DNA of 64,000 nucleotides from Favolaschia claudopus (Eukaryota; Basidiomycota; Agaricomycetes; Agaricales; Mycenaceae): contig JAWWNJ010000009.1 in the NCBI GenBank assembly GCA_037176885.1, forward strand, positions 1,240,001 through 1,304,000, in the 5' to 3' direction. Each line of letters begins with the position of its first letter. Positions within the stretch are counted from its first letter, which is position 1. Of this stretch, positions 1 through 14,455 are shown one piece after another. Both the position numbers and the translations under genes were made by a program. The notes below the pieces were generated by a model, which ran no database searches, was not told the origin of the DNA, and was given only the letters and a program-made list of their open reading frames with translations.

Positions 1-3000
1 AGAAAGCGGCGAGAGGCGGGATAGACGCACACGAAGGTGATTCAAGCCACTGAAGGGCTGGCAGGGTGACCCTGATGTCGTATTGAGGCAGATGATAGGG
101 TGGCAGAGAAAAAGACTAACCTCCACCAATGAAGTCTACTTCATTTGGACGGGGAATATCTTTATCAGGTATGATATGTCCGCTCGCAGATCGCAGAGGA
201 GTGGTGGCTTTGCCCTCCTTCCTATCAACGATATACTTGACCACGTCATTCACGTCCGCATTCATAACTGTTGCGCCTGGGTGATTTGCTCTGCTCAATA
301 CAGTCAGCGAATGGCCAACTATCAGATTCTCGATTGAGACTGACTCAAAAGTCTTGCAAGCAGAAGACTGATTTTCGATCGCCCACTTGGTTTCGAAGGA
401 TCCCGTTTGACGCATTCCTTCAGAAAGTCCACCAGCCCCTGGAGAAATTGCTTATGCGTTCCACGAGTAGTAAGTGATTTGACCAACCTGCGAAGACGTC
501 CAACGCCGCTATCGGCCCGTTTCGCAGGTCGTACCCCCCGGCCTCTGCATCCTGCTCGTGCTTTTCGATACAATAATGACATGTCGAGGTGTTGAAGGTA
601 AGTTCAGACTCTGGGATGATAGTGCCGTTGCGCTCTTGACATGTATTAGTGTAAAAGCGATCTAGTCCTAAGTCCGCGTCGATCCACTTTTCGATGGCGC
701 TAGAGTCGTCTTTGGGGATATGCTTGACCCAGCAAACACCATCAAGGTCCTTGACACGATGCCTCTTGATAGTGCAAGTTCGGTACAATCGACGCTGTTA
801 AACACGGGTCAATTTAATAATAAAACTCGCAACAATGGTTTGCACGCACCTCGTCTTGAACATCCATGGATTCCGCAGTGTATCGCTCGAAGTATTGAAT
901 GGTACACCGAATATTGCGTTCTTGAAGCTTGCCGCTCGTCAAACCTTCGATCTGGATGATCTGCCCAATGTGGAGAGGGGAAGGAAGAGCCATTTCCGGC
1001 TTGATGTAGACAAAGTCCCCGGAATGATAATCGTATCCATACTGGGTGAAACCGTTGGGGATGTCGGGGCCCAATGGTTCAAGCTTACAACGTAGCTCTT
1101 CCTCGGCTTTGAAGCCGCAGTTCACGCATGGCGTGTGCTCATCCAAGAGGTCGATTACTCGCATTCGCTCCTTCAGAGTGGGCGGATCCTTGAAAGCGTA
1201 CTCCTCCGAATCCCAACAGAGGCTTGTAATAGGAATACGCGTCACAAAACAACTCATGGAGAGAATATAAAGATAAACTAACCGAGTAAAGTATGAAGTG
1301 GACTCGCCACTCCCCACATCAGGAGGTTCTGGTTCGCCGGGGCCCAACACGCGCACATTACACTTCCTGAATATACTCGACACGTGGATATCTTCGCATT
1401 CGTCCAGCACGAAAAGTTCTTGGCTGTGGTTGACCTCCTGAAGTAACGTATCACTTCCTAGCATAGTTATGAATCGCTGAACAACTGGATTCTATTCATA
1501 TGCGACTTACCGTGAGCAAGCCATATGCCATGCAGCTTCTTGACAGATTCACCCCGGGAGCCTTTCGCATTGAGGAAATATTGGATCTGAATGAACCTTC
1601 AACGAGCCTCAGCTCATCAAAAGAGAAATGGAAGTAGAATGAAAACCGAACCAGACATTGCGAGCATATGAATTTCGGCAAAAATCGGCGGAAAGGATAG
1701 CCCTTTCAGCTCTTTGGCGATCCTTGTCGTCCCCCGGGTTCACGGAAACAATGTCACCACGCTGGTATGTTATGAATTAAAAGAGAAGTCTGCGGTTGAA
1801 AAACTGCGTACATGGTACTTGACGCCGTCGATGACGGCAGTTTCATAGTATCCCGGTTTACCGAGAGAATCTTCGAAGTGCATGCTTGTCGGCTCGTCAT
1901 GATAACTCAAATCAGAATCTTCAAGGAGTTCGTCGACGGGAAGATCATGAGCTATGGAATCTTGGCCAATGATGGTCATCTTGCAACTGAGGTGCGGCGT
2001 CACCACCCGGCCAACCACAGGCGTTACGAACGCAACTGATCCTTTTATCTGGAGGTGCTCAGTAAATTGAGCTGTTTGCAGGGCTTTTATTAATGGCGCG
2101 TTGAGTATATTTCGCTTCCTGTAATCTTGTGCTATAGCGGGAAGGGAGGCTTGTACATAGTCTACCTGTATGCCCAGAAGCTTAGCATCGCGATTCAGAT
2201 TAAAGAAAGATTCGATTGCGCACAATTTCTACTGATTTCAATTCCTTTGCGGAGAGGGGGGCTTCCAGTGATTCAATAAATTTAGAAAGAGTTGTTCTTC
2301 CGTTCCGTTGGGCAGCTAGGACAATTTGATGGGTATATGCATGTTGAAGTTGAAGGAGGATAAAATGCGGTTTATACAGCGGTGATGGGGTATCGAGAAT
2401 ATACCAAGACCTTTTTGTTCGAATGTAGATATCCCTTTACGCGTAACAGTTAGACACACAACGAACAAATTCCTGGACAGACGCACGGGTCGATCTCGTC
2501 GTTCTCGACGTGATGTATATTGAACTCAATGATGTCCAAATCCTCGACGAATTGAGCGAAATCGTCGTCCTCACTGTCATCCCCTTCCTCGGAATTCGTG
2601 CTGCCGTCAGAGTCTTGAAACCGTCGTTTGGCAAGACCAGAGGCGGTGAATGAGTGCGATAAAATCTCCCCCAGGAGCTCATTCGCCGATACCATGTGGG
2701 ACCCCTCGTAGATAGAGAAATTCGTCAGAGTTCGAATCCGGTCTTTGGGTTTGGCGTCGTCATCTCCAAGCTCAAGTTCTTCCTCCGCACATTGAAATTG
2801 CTCCTCCTCCTCCTGTCCCGGAGACGGGGCGTGGTCGCCAGAAATAGTTACGGAGGCATCGAGTTCTTCCTCGGTATCAAAAATTTCTTCCTCCTGTACC
2901 AAAGACGAGGTTCGGTCCCTGGAGTTGGTAGCCAAAGGCTGGGCAGCTACATTCCCAGTCTTGGCTTTTTTAGGGGGCGAAGAGTCGGACGGGCCCTCTT

Positions 3001-3106
3001 CAGCTGCCCGTTTTCGACTGGGACCGGGGTGAGGTTGCGAGGCAGTCCTATCTAGGTTTTTGCGTGGAGGAACGAGGACATAAGGCTTGGGGCGACTGCC
3101 TACCAT
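1..3106 (-). CDS. DNMT1-type DNA (cytosine-5) methyltransferase, 3' part beyond window edge
   Basis: Maintenance-type C5 cytosine methyltransferase acting on nuclear DNA. From the ATG at 3106 the protein starts with a charged disordered segment, then an RFTS-like region (TLTNFSIYEGS; VEDLDIIEFNIHHV) at about 3050-2450. A first BAH domain follows (GDIVSVNPGDDKD, YARNVW, LHGIWLAHG; about 1850-1510), then a second (YHSGDFVYIKPE, RNIRCTIQYFERY, DLGLDRFYTNTC; about 1080-640). The catalytic domain begins with motif I DVFAGAGGL, split by an intron near 510-432, continues with ETKWAIE and reaches motif IV with catalytic Cys, SPCQPFSG, at 45-69. The remaining motifs, including the target-recognition region, lie outside. 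The order RFTS-BAH-BAH-MTase is that of DNMT1-family enzymes. The ATG at 3106 is the first in-frame ATG; the open frame continues upstream only to a TTG. Many short introns interrupt the gene. Family assignment is firm; exact exon joins are approximate. Confidence 0.9.
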
Positions 3107-3275
3107 GGGGCGGCACCGTCGTCCACAGCGGCGACGCGTCAAACGCGCCGGATCGAGGTTCGGGAAGTGGCTAAGAGGTGGCTGTGCTTGCCGAACTCGC
3201 GTCTTCGGACTTTCCTCGAATTTACTCTATACTTCGACCATCAACTAACTGGGTTTCGACTTGTCGCGAGGGAGG

Positions 3276-5957
<2,682 letters not shown>

Positions 5958-6193
5958 CAATAGAAATTGCGCGTTTTTGGAGGAAAGACGTCACACCGCG
6001 TTTACCAAACGGGGAAATCGTGCATCGACCAAGTCACTTTTAGAGAGAGCCATTCACAGCGTACTACCACGAGCAGTACGCATTCATCTCTAACCAATCC
6101 ATCCACCATATTCTTCTTGTTCACTTGAATCTGCTACAGTCCCACTCTTGTTTTTGAAACTTTCCCATTGTTTAGACCCAGAAATCAGCCAAC

Positions 6194-7956
6194 ATGGATG
6201 AAGACATGGATATGGCGCCTTCAGCGGTTGAGGTACCTGTTAACGGACAGCAACAACAGCCCCAGATGCCCTATAACGGTCAGACGGGAGGGATGGACGA
6301 CGGGAGAAAGATGCTGTGAGTCGCCGTTTCCCCGCAGCGTGCACGCCCCGAACCGATCCATGCATCGTCCAGCGACCTCGTTTTCATACAGGACTGCACG
6401 GGATCCCAAGGCAGTTACATATCTTCAGCAACGAAGAACATCGAACAGATTTGTGCCCATATATACGAGTCCGGGAAGCTGCAAAGCCAGGAAGACCTCC
6501 GCGTGGGGCTTGTAGCGTTCCGAGACCATCCTCCGCAGGATCATACCTACATCACCAAGAACTTTGGATTCTCATCGGACATTGCCAAGGTACAGAAGGA
6601 TTTATCGACTTTGTACGCGTCGGGAGGTGGAGATGGGCCGGAGGCGGTCACGGCGGCTCTGTATGAGGCGCTGAATATGGAATGGCGAGAGCAGGCGAGC
6701 AAGATGGTGGTGCTCATTGCTGATGCGCCTCCGCATGGGATTGGTGAATACGGCGATGGTGTGTTTCGCTCTTTTCTCAACTCTTGAACACCATCCAACA
6801 CCAGAACGCGATTCTAGGATTCGACGATGGGTCGCCTGATAATAACGATCCTTTGCAATTGGCCAGAGTCATGGCCAGCAGGGGTATCACTTTGGTATGC
6901 TCAATCCTTTTCGTGTCGTTTTTTTCTGATCGATCTTAGTTTTTCGTGGCTTGTGAACCTGCATTAAGCGGGTACTCGGTAAGCACATATCTCACTTTTG
7001 TATAATCAAGCGCTCATTTCTCCGAATACACTAGTACGCTACCGATTTCTACCGAGCGATAACTAATATCACGTCCGGGCTCATGCTCCCACTCACAACT
7101 GCTGATCTTCTCGCACATGCCATCGTCGGAAGTGTCCTTGAAAACCTTGACATGGATCGCTTGGTCCGAGAGGTGGGCCATGCCGTTGCGCAGAGGATAC
7201 TGGGCAACAATGAAAGCGTCGACGATGTGGCCAGAGAATTACACGAAAAGCTCTTGCTCCGAAATGAAAGCACCAAGAAGGTCGTCATTGAAAGCATATA
7301 CAAGGACTCCGAAGAGTCGCGGCATAACGTGCTAGCATATACCCAGGCTGCCACGCTCGCTGACGCCCGCCTGCAACTCAAACGGGTACGTATTCCCTTC
7401 GTGTTCATGAGAATGTCCTTTTCTTCCCTTGGCTGGCTTGATATGCGTTCTAGGTCAATGGAACACGCTTCACGGACAAGTATCTCGAGTCGCGGGCGCA
7501 GAGTTCGCGGAGCACATACGGAGCAGGCTATTCTTATCCCTTTGCGCCGGCGACGCCGCCGCGATCCCCGACCAAGTCGTCTGTGACTGCTTCACCGAAA
7601 CTCGCCGCTTCAGGGTCGCCGCCTCGGAAAGTAGTCACTGATTTTGCTACGTTTGGTGCGCCCGCGAATGCCAGCGTGTTTGGCACTGCTGTTGCCTCGA
7701 CACCGTTCTCGCTTGCTGGTGGTAAGGCGGCGTTTGGTGGTATTCGTAACGGCGGCGGCGCACGGGCTGGGGCGTTTGACGACGATGAGGAAGAAGAGGA
7801 CGATGGGAGGCAGAAGGTTGAGTTGAGGGAAGACTCGATTTCTTTGGATCAAGTTTGTTTTGTTCCGATTCGTTTTGCCAATACGCTGCTCAAACACTTT
7901 TTGCCTAGGCCCGACGAATCGCAATGCAAAGTGCCTGGAGGAGCGCTCGCGCCTGA
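6194..7956 (+). CDS. von Willebrand factor type A domain protein
   Basis: Predicted cytosolic or nuclear protein with one vWA domain. After an acidic, Gln-rich N-terminus (about 40 residues) an intron at about 6317-6377 joins to LVFIQDCTGSQGSYI. Its DxTxS sequence is the metal-binding MIDAS loop, and VLIADAPPHG at about 6712-6740 is the second metal-site region. A helical segment follows (LLAHAIVGSVLENLDMDRLV), then a Ser/Pro/Thr-rich stretch, an acidic patch and a conserved-looking tail LDQARRIAMQSAWRSAR. The stop at 7954-7956 follows splicing of the intron at 7852-7909; an unspliced read-through would stop at 7984. I recognise the domain but not a named orthologue. It resembles the vWA part of fungal and slime-mould vWA/alpha-kinase proteins, but no kinase domain is present. 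Confidence 0.85.
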
Positions 7957-8174
7957 GTTCCAAGGCTGGTTTTCCTACCTGTAATGTCTCTCATTAGGTC
8001 GTTGTGTTTTTGCTTTCGTTGTGATTCCAATAGCTAAATTTCTGTAATGTACTTCAACCTTTTTGCATTTTTACGACGCTTTACGATCAGTCCTATATGC
8101 ACAAGTAGATCAACCCTCTGCTTAGTACCGCTCATTTGTACCTGTTATACGGTGAAAAGAAACATCAATTGTAA

Positions 8175-9228
8175 TTACGAGTCCTCTCGAGCTTTGTCGC
8201 GCGTCCGTTTCCGTTGCTCCTTGGCTGCTTTTTCCTCAGAATCTTCCTTAGGCTCCTTCCGCTTCCTCTTCTTCCTCATTTCCTTCTCTTGCTCGGCGCC
8301 TTCCTTCTCTTTCTCCTCCGTCTCCTTTTTCCGTTTGCGCTTCGACAACTGTTCTGGTGCTTCAACAGTATCACCCTCCGCTTCGCGCTTGCGTTTCCGT
8401 TTCTTCTCTTTCGGAATTTCCGGATCTGAAGATACAGAAACCACAGCGTCAGCGGTCTCCTTGCTTTTCCCCTTCTCCAAGCTTTTCTTTGACGCCTTCT
8501 CCATCCGCTTCTTCTCCTTCAATTCCCTCTTCTCTTTTCGTAGACGCTTTCTCTCCCGCCTTTCCTCATCCTCAACATCCGACACCTTCCGTTTCTTCTT
8601 CCGTGGTTTTTCGTCAACGCTCTCCAGGAGAGAGATTGGGGGCACAACAACGACGGCAGGAATTTCGGATGAATCGGGACCGAGTACAGGTCCACGGAAA
8701 AATCGGGAGTAAAGGTTGCGCTTCGCTGCTTCGCGTTTTGCAGTTGCGAGAAGACTGAGTCGTGGGGTTCCGTCGTCGTTTGGTGTAGTCGTTCCAGAGG
8801 TGTCGGCGCTAGTGCCAACAACAGGTCGGCGATTGGAAAGAATGCCAGTGCTGGTCCGCTTCAGTGATAGATTCGCATCCGGCTCTCCGTCGCTATCGTC
8901 CTAGAGGAAATTACCATTGAGTTGGATACTACTTCATGGAAAGTGATGATACAAACACTGGCGTCGGAATCGTTGGATACTTTTATTGTTATAGATTTTG
9001 AAGCGGCAGAGAACAAGCTACGAGAATTACTCAGATGCTATACGATGCAGGAAACGAGGCAACGGACTGGTCCCAGAACGGGAACGCTTCATCGCGATCT
9101 TTGCCCAAGCCAGCGAGAGTTTTCTTCTGAGGAATTGCAAGGGGGCGGCTTATTGCGCCTTCTCTGAGGCCAGTACCGCTTCCTGTCCATCCCTGTGACA
9201 CCAGATACGAGTGTCCGTCGAGAGGCAT
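8175..9228 (-). CDS. TMA23-like G-patch protein (ribosome biogenesis)
   Basis: Starts at ATG 9226-9228 with a short G-patch-like N-terminus: SYLVSQGWTGSGTGLREG, then RPLAIPQKKTLAGLGKDRDE and FPFWDH. This layout is typical of yeast Tma23, a nucleolar ribosome-biogenesis factor. An intron (about 9026-9072) joins to HLFSAASKSITIKV, and a second (about 8901-8957) leads into a linker and then a very basic, Lys/Glu-rich low-complexity tail with many KKRK/KRKR runs that suit nucleolar targeting. The stop TAA is at 8175-8177. It converges on the vWA gene and is divergent from RPT5, with 110 bp between the two ATGs. Nucleolar function is inferred from the family; the tail is too repetitive to give further information. 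Confidence 0.75.
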
Positions 9229-9338
9229 GGCAGTAAGATTTAGATTTTCTGTCTGACAGGTGGCGGTGCTGCTTATTTACAGCTGTTAGATTTGAGGGGA
9301 GACGCGCGTCGCGCTTTCTACACTTTTGTCTTTCTACC

Positions 9339-10994
9339 ATGTCTGCCGCCCCACCCCCAAACCAACCCCCGAACGACCCTCCGGGCAACCCAGAGAAGCA
9401 GCCAGAAGCTGCACCCTCTGCCTCCGACGCACCCGCCGATGCTGCTGCACCTATGGATACGACACCAGACCAACCTCAGGAGGAGACTTGGGCGGACATT
9501 CCCGAAGATGTTATGGCTCTCAGCACGGACGAGATTCTGACGAGAATACGCTTAATTGAAAACGATATGAAAGTGAGTGGTCTAACCCAAGCTAGGTGAT
9601 TCTCACCTCCAACAAATCATTTGCGTAGGTTATGCGTTCGGAGACTTTACGGCTACAGCACGAGCAGAGTGTAATGAAGGAGAAGATTCGTGACAACGGC
9701 GAAAAGGTCAAACAGAATAAAGTTCTACCTTACCTTGTCGCCAACATTGTCGAGGTGAATATATTCCTCTCTCTGTCAGAGACGCGTCCATACCTAAACT
9801 GGACGTATAGATTTTGGACGTCGACCCGGAAGTTGAGGAAGATGGCGCCAACCAGGATCTCGACTCTATGCGGAAAGGGAAATGCGCCGTCATCAAAACC
9901 TCTACGCGACAAACCGTATTCCTCCCGCTAATTGGTCTGGTACCCTCCGAGAAACTCAAGCCTGCAGACCTAGTCGGCGTGAACAAAGACTCTTACCTTG
10001 TACTCGACACCCTCCCTGCTGAATTCGATTCCCGCGTGAAGGCTATGGAGGTGGATGAACGACCGACTGAAACTTACACGGATATTGGTGGACTGGAGAA
10101 GCAAATCGAGGAGCTCGTTGAAGCCATCGTTCTTCCCATGGAGCAGGCGGATAAATTCAAAACCCTTGGAATCAAACCTCCTAAGGGTTGCTTGATGTAC
10201 GGCCCGCCAGGTCAGCTTTCTTTATATCGTCTGTCCCACGTCTTGCTCATCAGAGACCCAGGGACTGGTAAAACCTTGCTCGCCCGTGCTTGTGCTGCCC
10301 AAACCAAGGCCTGCTATTTAAAACTTGCCGGTCCATCCTTGGTTCAGATGTTCATTGGAGACGGCGCCAAACTCGTCCGAGACGCCTTCGCTCTCGCGAA
10401 GGAGAAGGCCCCGGCAATTATCTTCATCGATGAGCTCGACGCTATAGGCACCAAGCGGTTCGACTCTGAAAAGAGCGGCGACCGAGAGGTGCAGCGGACG
10501 ATGCTGGAACTTCTCAATCAATTGGATGGGTTCAGCAGTGACGAGAGAATCAAGGTATTTGCTTCCGTTCTGCTTCCATCCGCTTCGTTATCATTTGCGG
10601 ATCCAGGTCATTGCTGCAACAAATCGAATCGATATTTTGGACCCCGCTCTCCTGCGGTCAGGGCGGCTAGATCGAAAGATCGAGTTCCCCCTCCCCAACG
10701 ATACTGCTCGCGCCCGCATCCTGGAGATCCATTCTCGCAAGATGGCTGTCGCCGGCGATGTTAATTACGAGGAACTGGCACGGAGCACGGACGAGTTTAA
10801 CGGTGCCCAGTTGAAGGCTGTTTGTGTTGAGGCTGGGATGATTGCCTTGAGGGAGGGAGCAACGAAACTTGGACACGAACACTTCCTGAGTGGTGTTGCG
10901 GAGGGTATGTTTCCCGTGCTTTCCGGCCATTGTTTTATTGACGGCTTTCACAGTACAGAGCAAGAAGAAGAACGATTTGATATATTTCGCTTAG
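9339..10994 (+). CDS. RPT5: 26S proteasome regulatory ATPase subunit Rpt5 (PSMC3-like)
   Basis: AAA+ ATPase of the 19S base that unfolds and feeds substrates into the 20S core. Visible features are an N-terminal coiled coil ([15 protein letters not shown], then [14 protein letters not shown]), the OB-fold region ([18 protein letters not shown]), [19 protein letters not shown], Walker A GPPGTGKT split by an intron at about 10210-10259, Walker [12 protein letters not shown], sensor [20 protein letters not shown], and the AAA lid. The last exon after the intron at about 10902-10952 encodes [13 protein letters not shown] and the TAG at 10992-10994. The terminal tripeptide is Tyr-Phe-Ala, where Rpt5 normally ends in a hydrophobic-Tyr-X motif. 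Sequence is otherwise canonical. Start chosen at ATG 9339, followed by a Pro/Ala-rich leader. Confidence 0.96.
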
Positions 10995-11589
10995 GTTTGT
11001 CCGTAGTTCGCAATTGGTTCGCAGTGCACATTTGCCTAGACTCGGCTTCGGCTCTGATAATTGACCTTCTCCGCAAATCTCCGCCAATCATGAGGAGTTC
11101 TTTCACTTTTCCTTCCGTGTCGCCCCTTCCTTCGGTCCATATATCTCTTTTGCCCTCGATGCTGACAGCGCACCGCCGTTCAAGAAGAAAGTTTGATCAT
11201 CATCATCGCGCTCTACAGTATGTTCTGGCCATGTTTCGTCTTTTCTAGGGCAGGCGAGGGCTCTCGAATAGCATTTTACCCTGTGAACTTCCATCACTAG
11301 CCGACAAACCCCATGATTGACTTTTTCGGGCGACCCGCTCTCAAATCAGCTAAGCTCCAGTTTTCGTGATATGACCTCTCCAATCGCGATGCGACTTCTC
11401 TCCTTGATGTATACACTTGTTGGCTTCCCACACGTCCATCGTCCGCGCGGCAGCCTGCCTGTTGGTTGGTCGGAACCACATATATAAAACGAGTTCCAGG
11501 TGTCAAGAGCCCCCCAACAGTTTTCGCATTTCCCGCACTTTGCCTTTGTGCCCCCAGTCAAATCGTCGTCCGTCCGTTCGAGTTCGATA
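10995..11589. other. Intergenic spacer downstream of RPT5
   Basis: About 600 bp between RPT5 and the secreted-protein gene. I see no open frame with coding character and no repeat. It holds the RPT5 3' region and the promoter of the next gene, including the TATA box listed separately. Confidence 0.6.
11481..11489 (+). promoter_or_regulatory. TATA box of the secreted-protein gene
   Basis: The string TATATAAAA lies about 100 bp upstream of the ATG at 11590 and is followed by a pyrimidine-rich stretch. Position and sequence fit a strong TATA-containing fungal promoter, often seen on genes with variable expression. Confidence 0.55.
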
Positions 11590-12323
11590 ATGCATTTCCT
11601 CAAAGTCGCGGCTCTTGCACTGTTCCCCTTCGCTCTGGCTGCCCCGTCCCGTCGGCAAAGCACCTCCGGTACCATAGTCTTGCCGCCGGATGGGGCCGTC
11701 ATAGCGCCGGGTGAAGAGTTCGCCTTTGAGTACGACTGCATGGCCGACTTTGGCATCTCGAGCTACAATGTACGTCGTTTTTTCTTTCAATGTTTTCACG
11801 GACACACATATTTAACGCGGACGTTTGGGGTTTAGTTCACGGTCTGGCTGGTCACTTCCTTCCCCAAGTCTATGTCCCCTTCAAATAATTTCGCCGAGGG
11901 TCACTACTTCGGTCGCTTCGGACAGCCTAATTATCCCGGTATGCTTTTTCCCTCTTTCATCTCTACTACTAGAGCAGCTTGTCCTGATGATCCAAATAAG
12001 GGAACCCTTCGCCTAAAAATCCGCCTCCGGCTACTCTCACGATGTACGCGCTTACTCTATAATCTAAATTGGATTCACACATAACTGACGTTTGAACTAT
12101 GCTTAGGCCGGACTTTTCTAAAAATCCTGGAGGGTTCGGGACCGGTGCCGTTGATAGCGATGGGCAGTTTGCGCTCATTGTGATGGAGGAGTATGCCACG
12201 GGCGAGGTGATTTCTTTCTTTCCTGAGGCTGGCGTATGTTGAAACTTTAATCAGGCATCCATCGGCTCGCGGTTCACTTTGGCTGTGAACCGGATTGTGT
12301 ACAACGGCACCAAGACTACTTGA
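11590..12323 (+). CDS. Small secreted protein of unknown function
   Basis: Begins with a clear signal peptide (HFLKVAALALFPFALA) followed by a short propeptide-like APSRRQ. The mature part contains IVLPPDGAVIAPGEEFAF, YFGRFGQPNYPG and FGTGAVDSDGQFALIVMEEY. After joining four short introns (about 11769-11835, 11941-11999, 12041-12106, 12208-12254) the product is roughly 160 residues and ends at TGA 12321-12323. The beta-rich pattern resembles small agaricomycete secreted proteins of no assigned function. I see no catalytic motif. Few cysteines are present, so it is not a typical cysteine-rich effector. Confidence 0.7.
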
Positions 12324-12683
12324 AGGACATCCCTCAGACTTTTGTGGCTACGACTCGGCATAGACTATGACTTTGTACCGGACTCTCTTCAGGCTCTTCT
12401 CTGGACACTTCAAAACGACTAGATATAATTTCACTTGACGCTTTTACCGAACGGACTATTGATGCTATTATGGATAATGAATGGACTAGCTACTTACTTA
12501 CTGTAGTACACGATACAGACACACACGAACCTTACATTACTTACGCTCCTGCTATGCCATGTGCGCATGCATAGTCTGGGGATCGTCCGACGGAATCAAG
12601 TGCGGATGGGCCCCGCCTATCACTCGAATTATCGATCACACGACGTTTGCTACTGTACACTGTACTGTAACTCAGTAGTCGCA
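12324..12683. other. Intergenic spacer
   Basis: About 360 bp between two plus-strand genes. I see no conserved motif, RNA gene or repeat. Confidence 0.5.
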
Positions 12684-13016
12684 ATGCCTTCCCTCCCCGC
12701 CCTTACCATCTACCTTTTCGGCATCTCAGCTTTCCTCGCCGGTCTGAATGGTCTCTTGAACGGGGAATCTCAACTTTCCCTCCTATCCCTTCCCTCTGAC
12801 TGCACCCCCGCGCTTGCGGGGGCCTCGCTGGCTGCAGTAGCTATGGGCATCTACTACTCTCTCGCTGCGTACCAAGAGAACCGGAAATTTTTTATTGCTA
12901 CGGTGCCCATGCGATGTTTGACGGCGGTTGTGTTTTGGAGGCAAGGATGGAGTGTGCCTGCGGTTTGGGAGGGCGGGGGCGCGGTGTTGACTGCTTTGGC
13001 GCTGGGTGTGTCTTAA
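12684..13016 (+). CDS. Small four-helix integral membrane protein
   Basis: Single-exon gene of 110 residues. Hydrophobic segments are ALTIYLFGISAFLAGLNGLL, a central one containing ASLAAVAMGIYYSLAAYQ, a third around FFIATVPMRCLTAVVFW, and a C-terminal one around AVLTALALGV. The motif MGIYYSLAAYQENRKFF and the following VPMR are typical of a widespread but uncharacterised fungal membrane protein family. The start at 12684 begins just before the first helix; the in-frame sequence upstream looks non-coding. The function is unknown. Confidence 0.7.
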   Translation: MPSLPALTIYLFGISAFLAGLNGLLNGESQLSLLSLPSDCTPALAGASLAAVAMGIYYSLAAYQENRKFFIATVPMRCLTAVVFWRQGWSVPAVWEGGGAVLTALALGVS

Positions 13017-13258
13017 TTTCTGCCTCGAGGCATGAAATAATAATCGTGTTGAACTGAAAGGAATTTGAAGGTACGACGAGAACCAGATGAAGACCTATTT
13101 TTGAAGTGGACTATTTTGACTACCCTGTCTCGCGAATGTAGATGGCAATCGCCAAAAGTGATGGGCAAAAATTCGGAGAGTAGTGAACCTTGATATATTC
13201 TACAGATTACCTTCCCATTCTAATTTGTTGTTTGACCTGTACTTCCTGGAAACCACCA

Positions 13259-14317
13259 CTACACCCATTCTTTGGGCTTTTTGAGCACCTCCATCAACTT
13301 TCCCTCGTCAGTACCTTCAGCACCGAGCTCAGTCATGTACTCCCACCGCGCAGTCTCAGGAAGACTCATGAGGATACTCTCGATCCTTGCTCCCGGGGTC
13401 ATCAAACCGAACTTGGTTCCACGATCGACAACGAGGTTGAACTCGACGTAGCGACCGCGTCGAACGAGCTGCCAACGGCGCTGCAGAGGAGTGTAGGGCA
13501 TCGCGTGTCGTCGTGTGAGGATGGGTAGGTAGGAGGGAAGGAACGCGTTGCCGAGGGTCTGCATGAGCTGGAAATTTTCTGCAGGCGTTCTCGGGCGCGT
13601 CTCGGTGTCGGCTAGGCGGAGGTGTTTCCCCTCGTTGAGATCGTCGAAGAAGATGCCGCCGATACCGCGGCATTCGGCTCGGTGGGGGATGTAGAAGTAC
13701 TCGTCGCACCATTTTTTGAGCGCGGGGAAAAGCACGGAGCCATGCGAGTCGCATGCATTTTTCAGAACGGTGTGGAAGTGCACCGCGTCCTCTTCGAAGA
13801 GGTATGAGGGAGTTAGATCAGAGCCGCCTCCAAACCACCATGCCAGGAGCTTGGGTTCGCCGCCCTTTTCAACGCTGTCAGCTGGTTCTGTGATTTCGAA
13901 ATAGCGGTAGTTGGCGTGGATTGTGGGGGCGTTGGGGTTGCGGGGATGGACAACGAGGCTCAGGCCTGCAGCAAAGAAGGGCAAACCGCCTGGGGGATCT
14001 TCCGGGAGGGGCATGGAGGTGTGGTCTGCTCGCATCTGCTTAATCGCAGCAGGAGGAAGAGTGCCATGGACGAGCGAGATGTTCACGCCAGCCTTCTCCA
14101 AGATGGATGTGGGCTGAACGGAGGGATCGTCCGAAGACGCAGGGAGAGCGAATACGCAGGATTGGCCGCTGCCTCCCTGGGGACGAAGCCAGGAATCCCG
14201 GAGAAATGGGGGTGAGTTGGGATCGAGAGCCTCAAAACCCAAGACTATCTCGTCTTGTAGCTTGAGGATGTACTCTTCTACCTGTTGGCGCATGGGCTTG
14301 GTGGATGTTTCTGCCAT
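13259..14317 (-). CDS. HEM13: Coproporphyrinogen III oxidase (oxygen-dependent)
   Basis: Catalyses oxidative decarboxylation of coproporphyrinogen III to protoporphyrinogen IX in heme synthesis; fungal homologues are cytosolic. The single exon encodes 352 residues, the normal length. Landmarks are GGSGQSCVFALP, LSLVVHPRNPNAPTIHANYR, WWFGGGSDLTPSYL, KKWCDEYFYIPHRAECRGIGG, FFDD, and RRGRYVEFNLVVDRGTKFGL near the C-terminus. The ATG at 14317 (MAETSTKP) fits homologues; the open frame extends 45 bp upstream only to a non-ATG codon. It is divergent from the F-box gene, with 138 bp between starts. No presequence is visible. Confidence 0.97.
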   Translation of the reverse strand: MAETSTKPMRQQVEEYILKLQDEIVLGFEALDPNSPPFLRDSWLRPQGGSGQSCVFALPASSDDPSVQPTSILEKAGVNISLVHGTLPPAAIKQMRADHTSMPLPEDPPGGLPFFAAGLSLVVHPRNPNAPTIHANYRYFEITEPADSVEKGGEPKLLAWWFGGGSDLTPSYLFEEDAVHFHTVLKNACDSHGSVLFPALKKWCDEYFYIPHRAECRGIGGIFFDDLNEGKHLRLADTETRPRTPAENFQLMQTLGNAFLPSYLPILTRRHAMPYTPLQRRWQLVRRGRYVEFNLVVDRGTKFGLMTPGARIESILMSLPETARWEYMTELGAEGTDEGKLMEVLKKPKEWV

Positions 14318-14455
14318 GGTGGTGGTATGAGATGAAGAGATTGAGTACCCATGTGTGTGCAAGTAATAAAGTGGGTAAACGCGGGTCGATTGAAAGCCGA
14401 GTTGCTTCTCGGCACTTCCGGATCCTTGCCGCGAACGCTCTCAGCCTCTTTCTTC

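Noticed and set aside
8047..8712. 221-codon plus-strand frame rich in Ser/Phe
   Set aside because: It is the antisense of the Lys/Glu-rich tail of the TMA23-like gene; such tails always give Phe/Ser/Leu-rich shadows.
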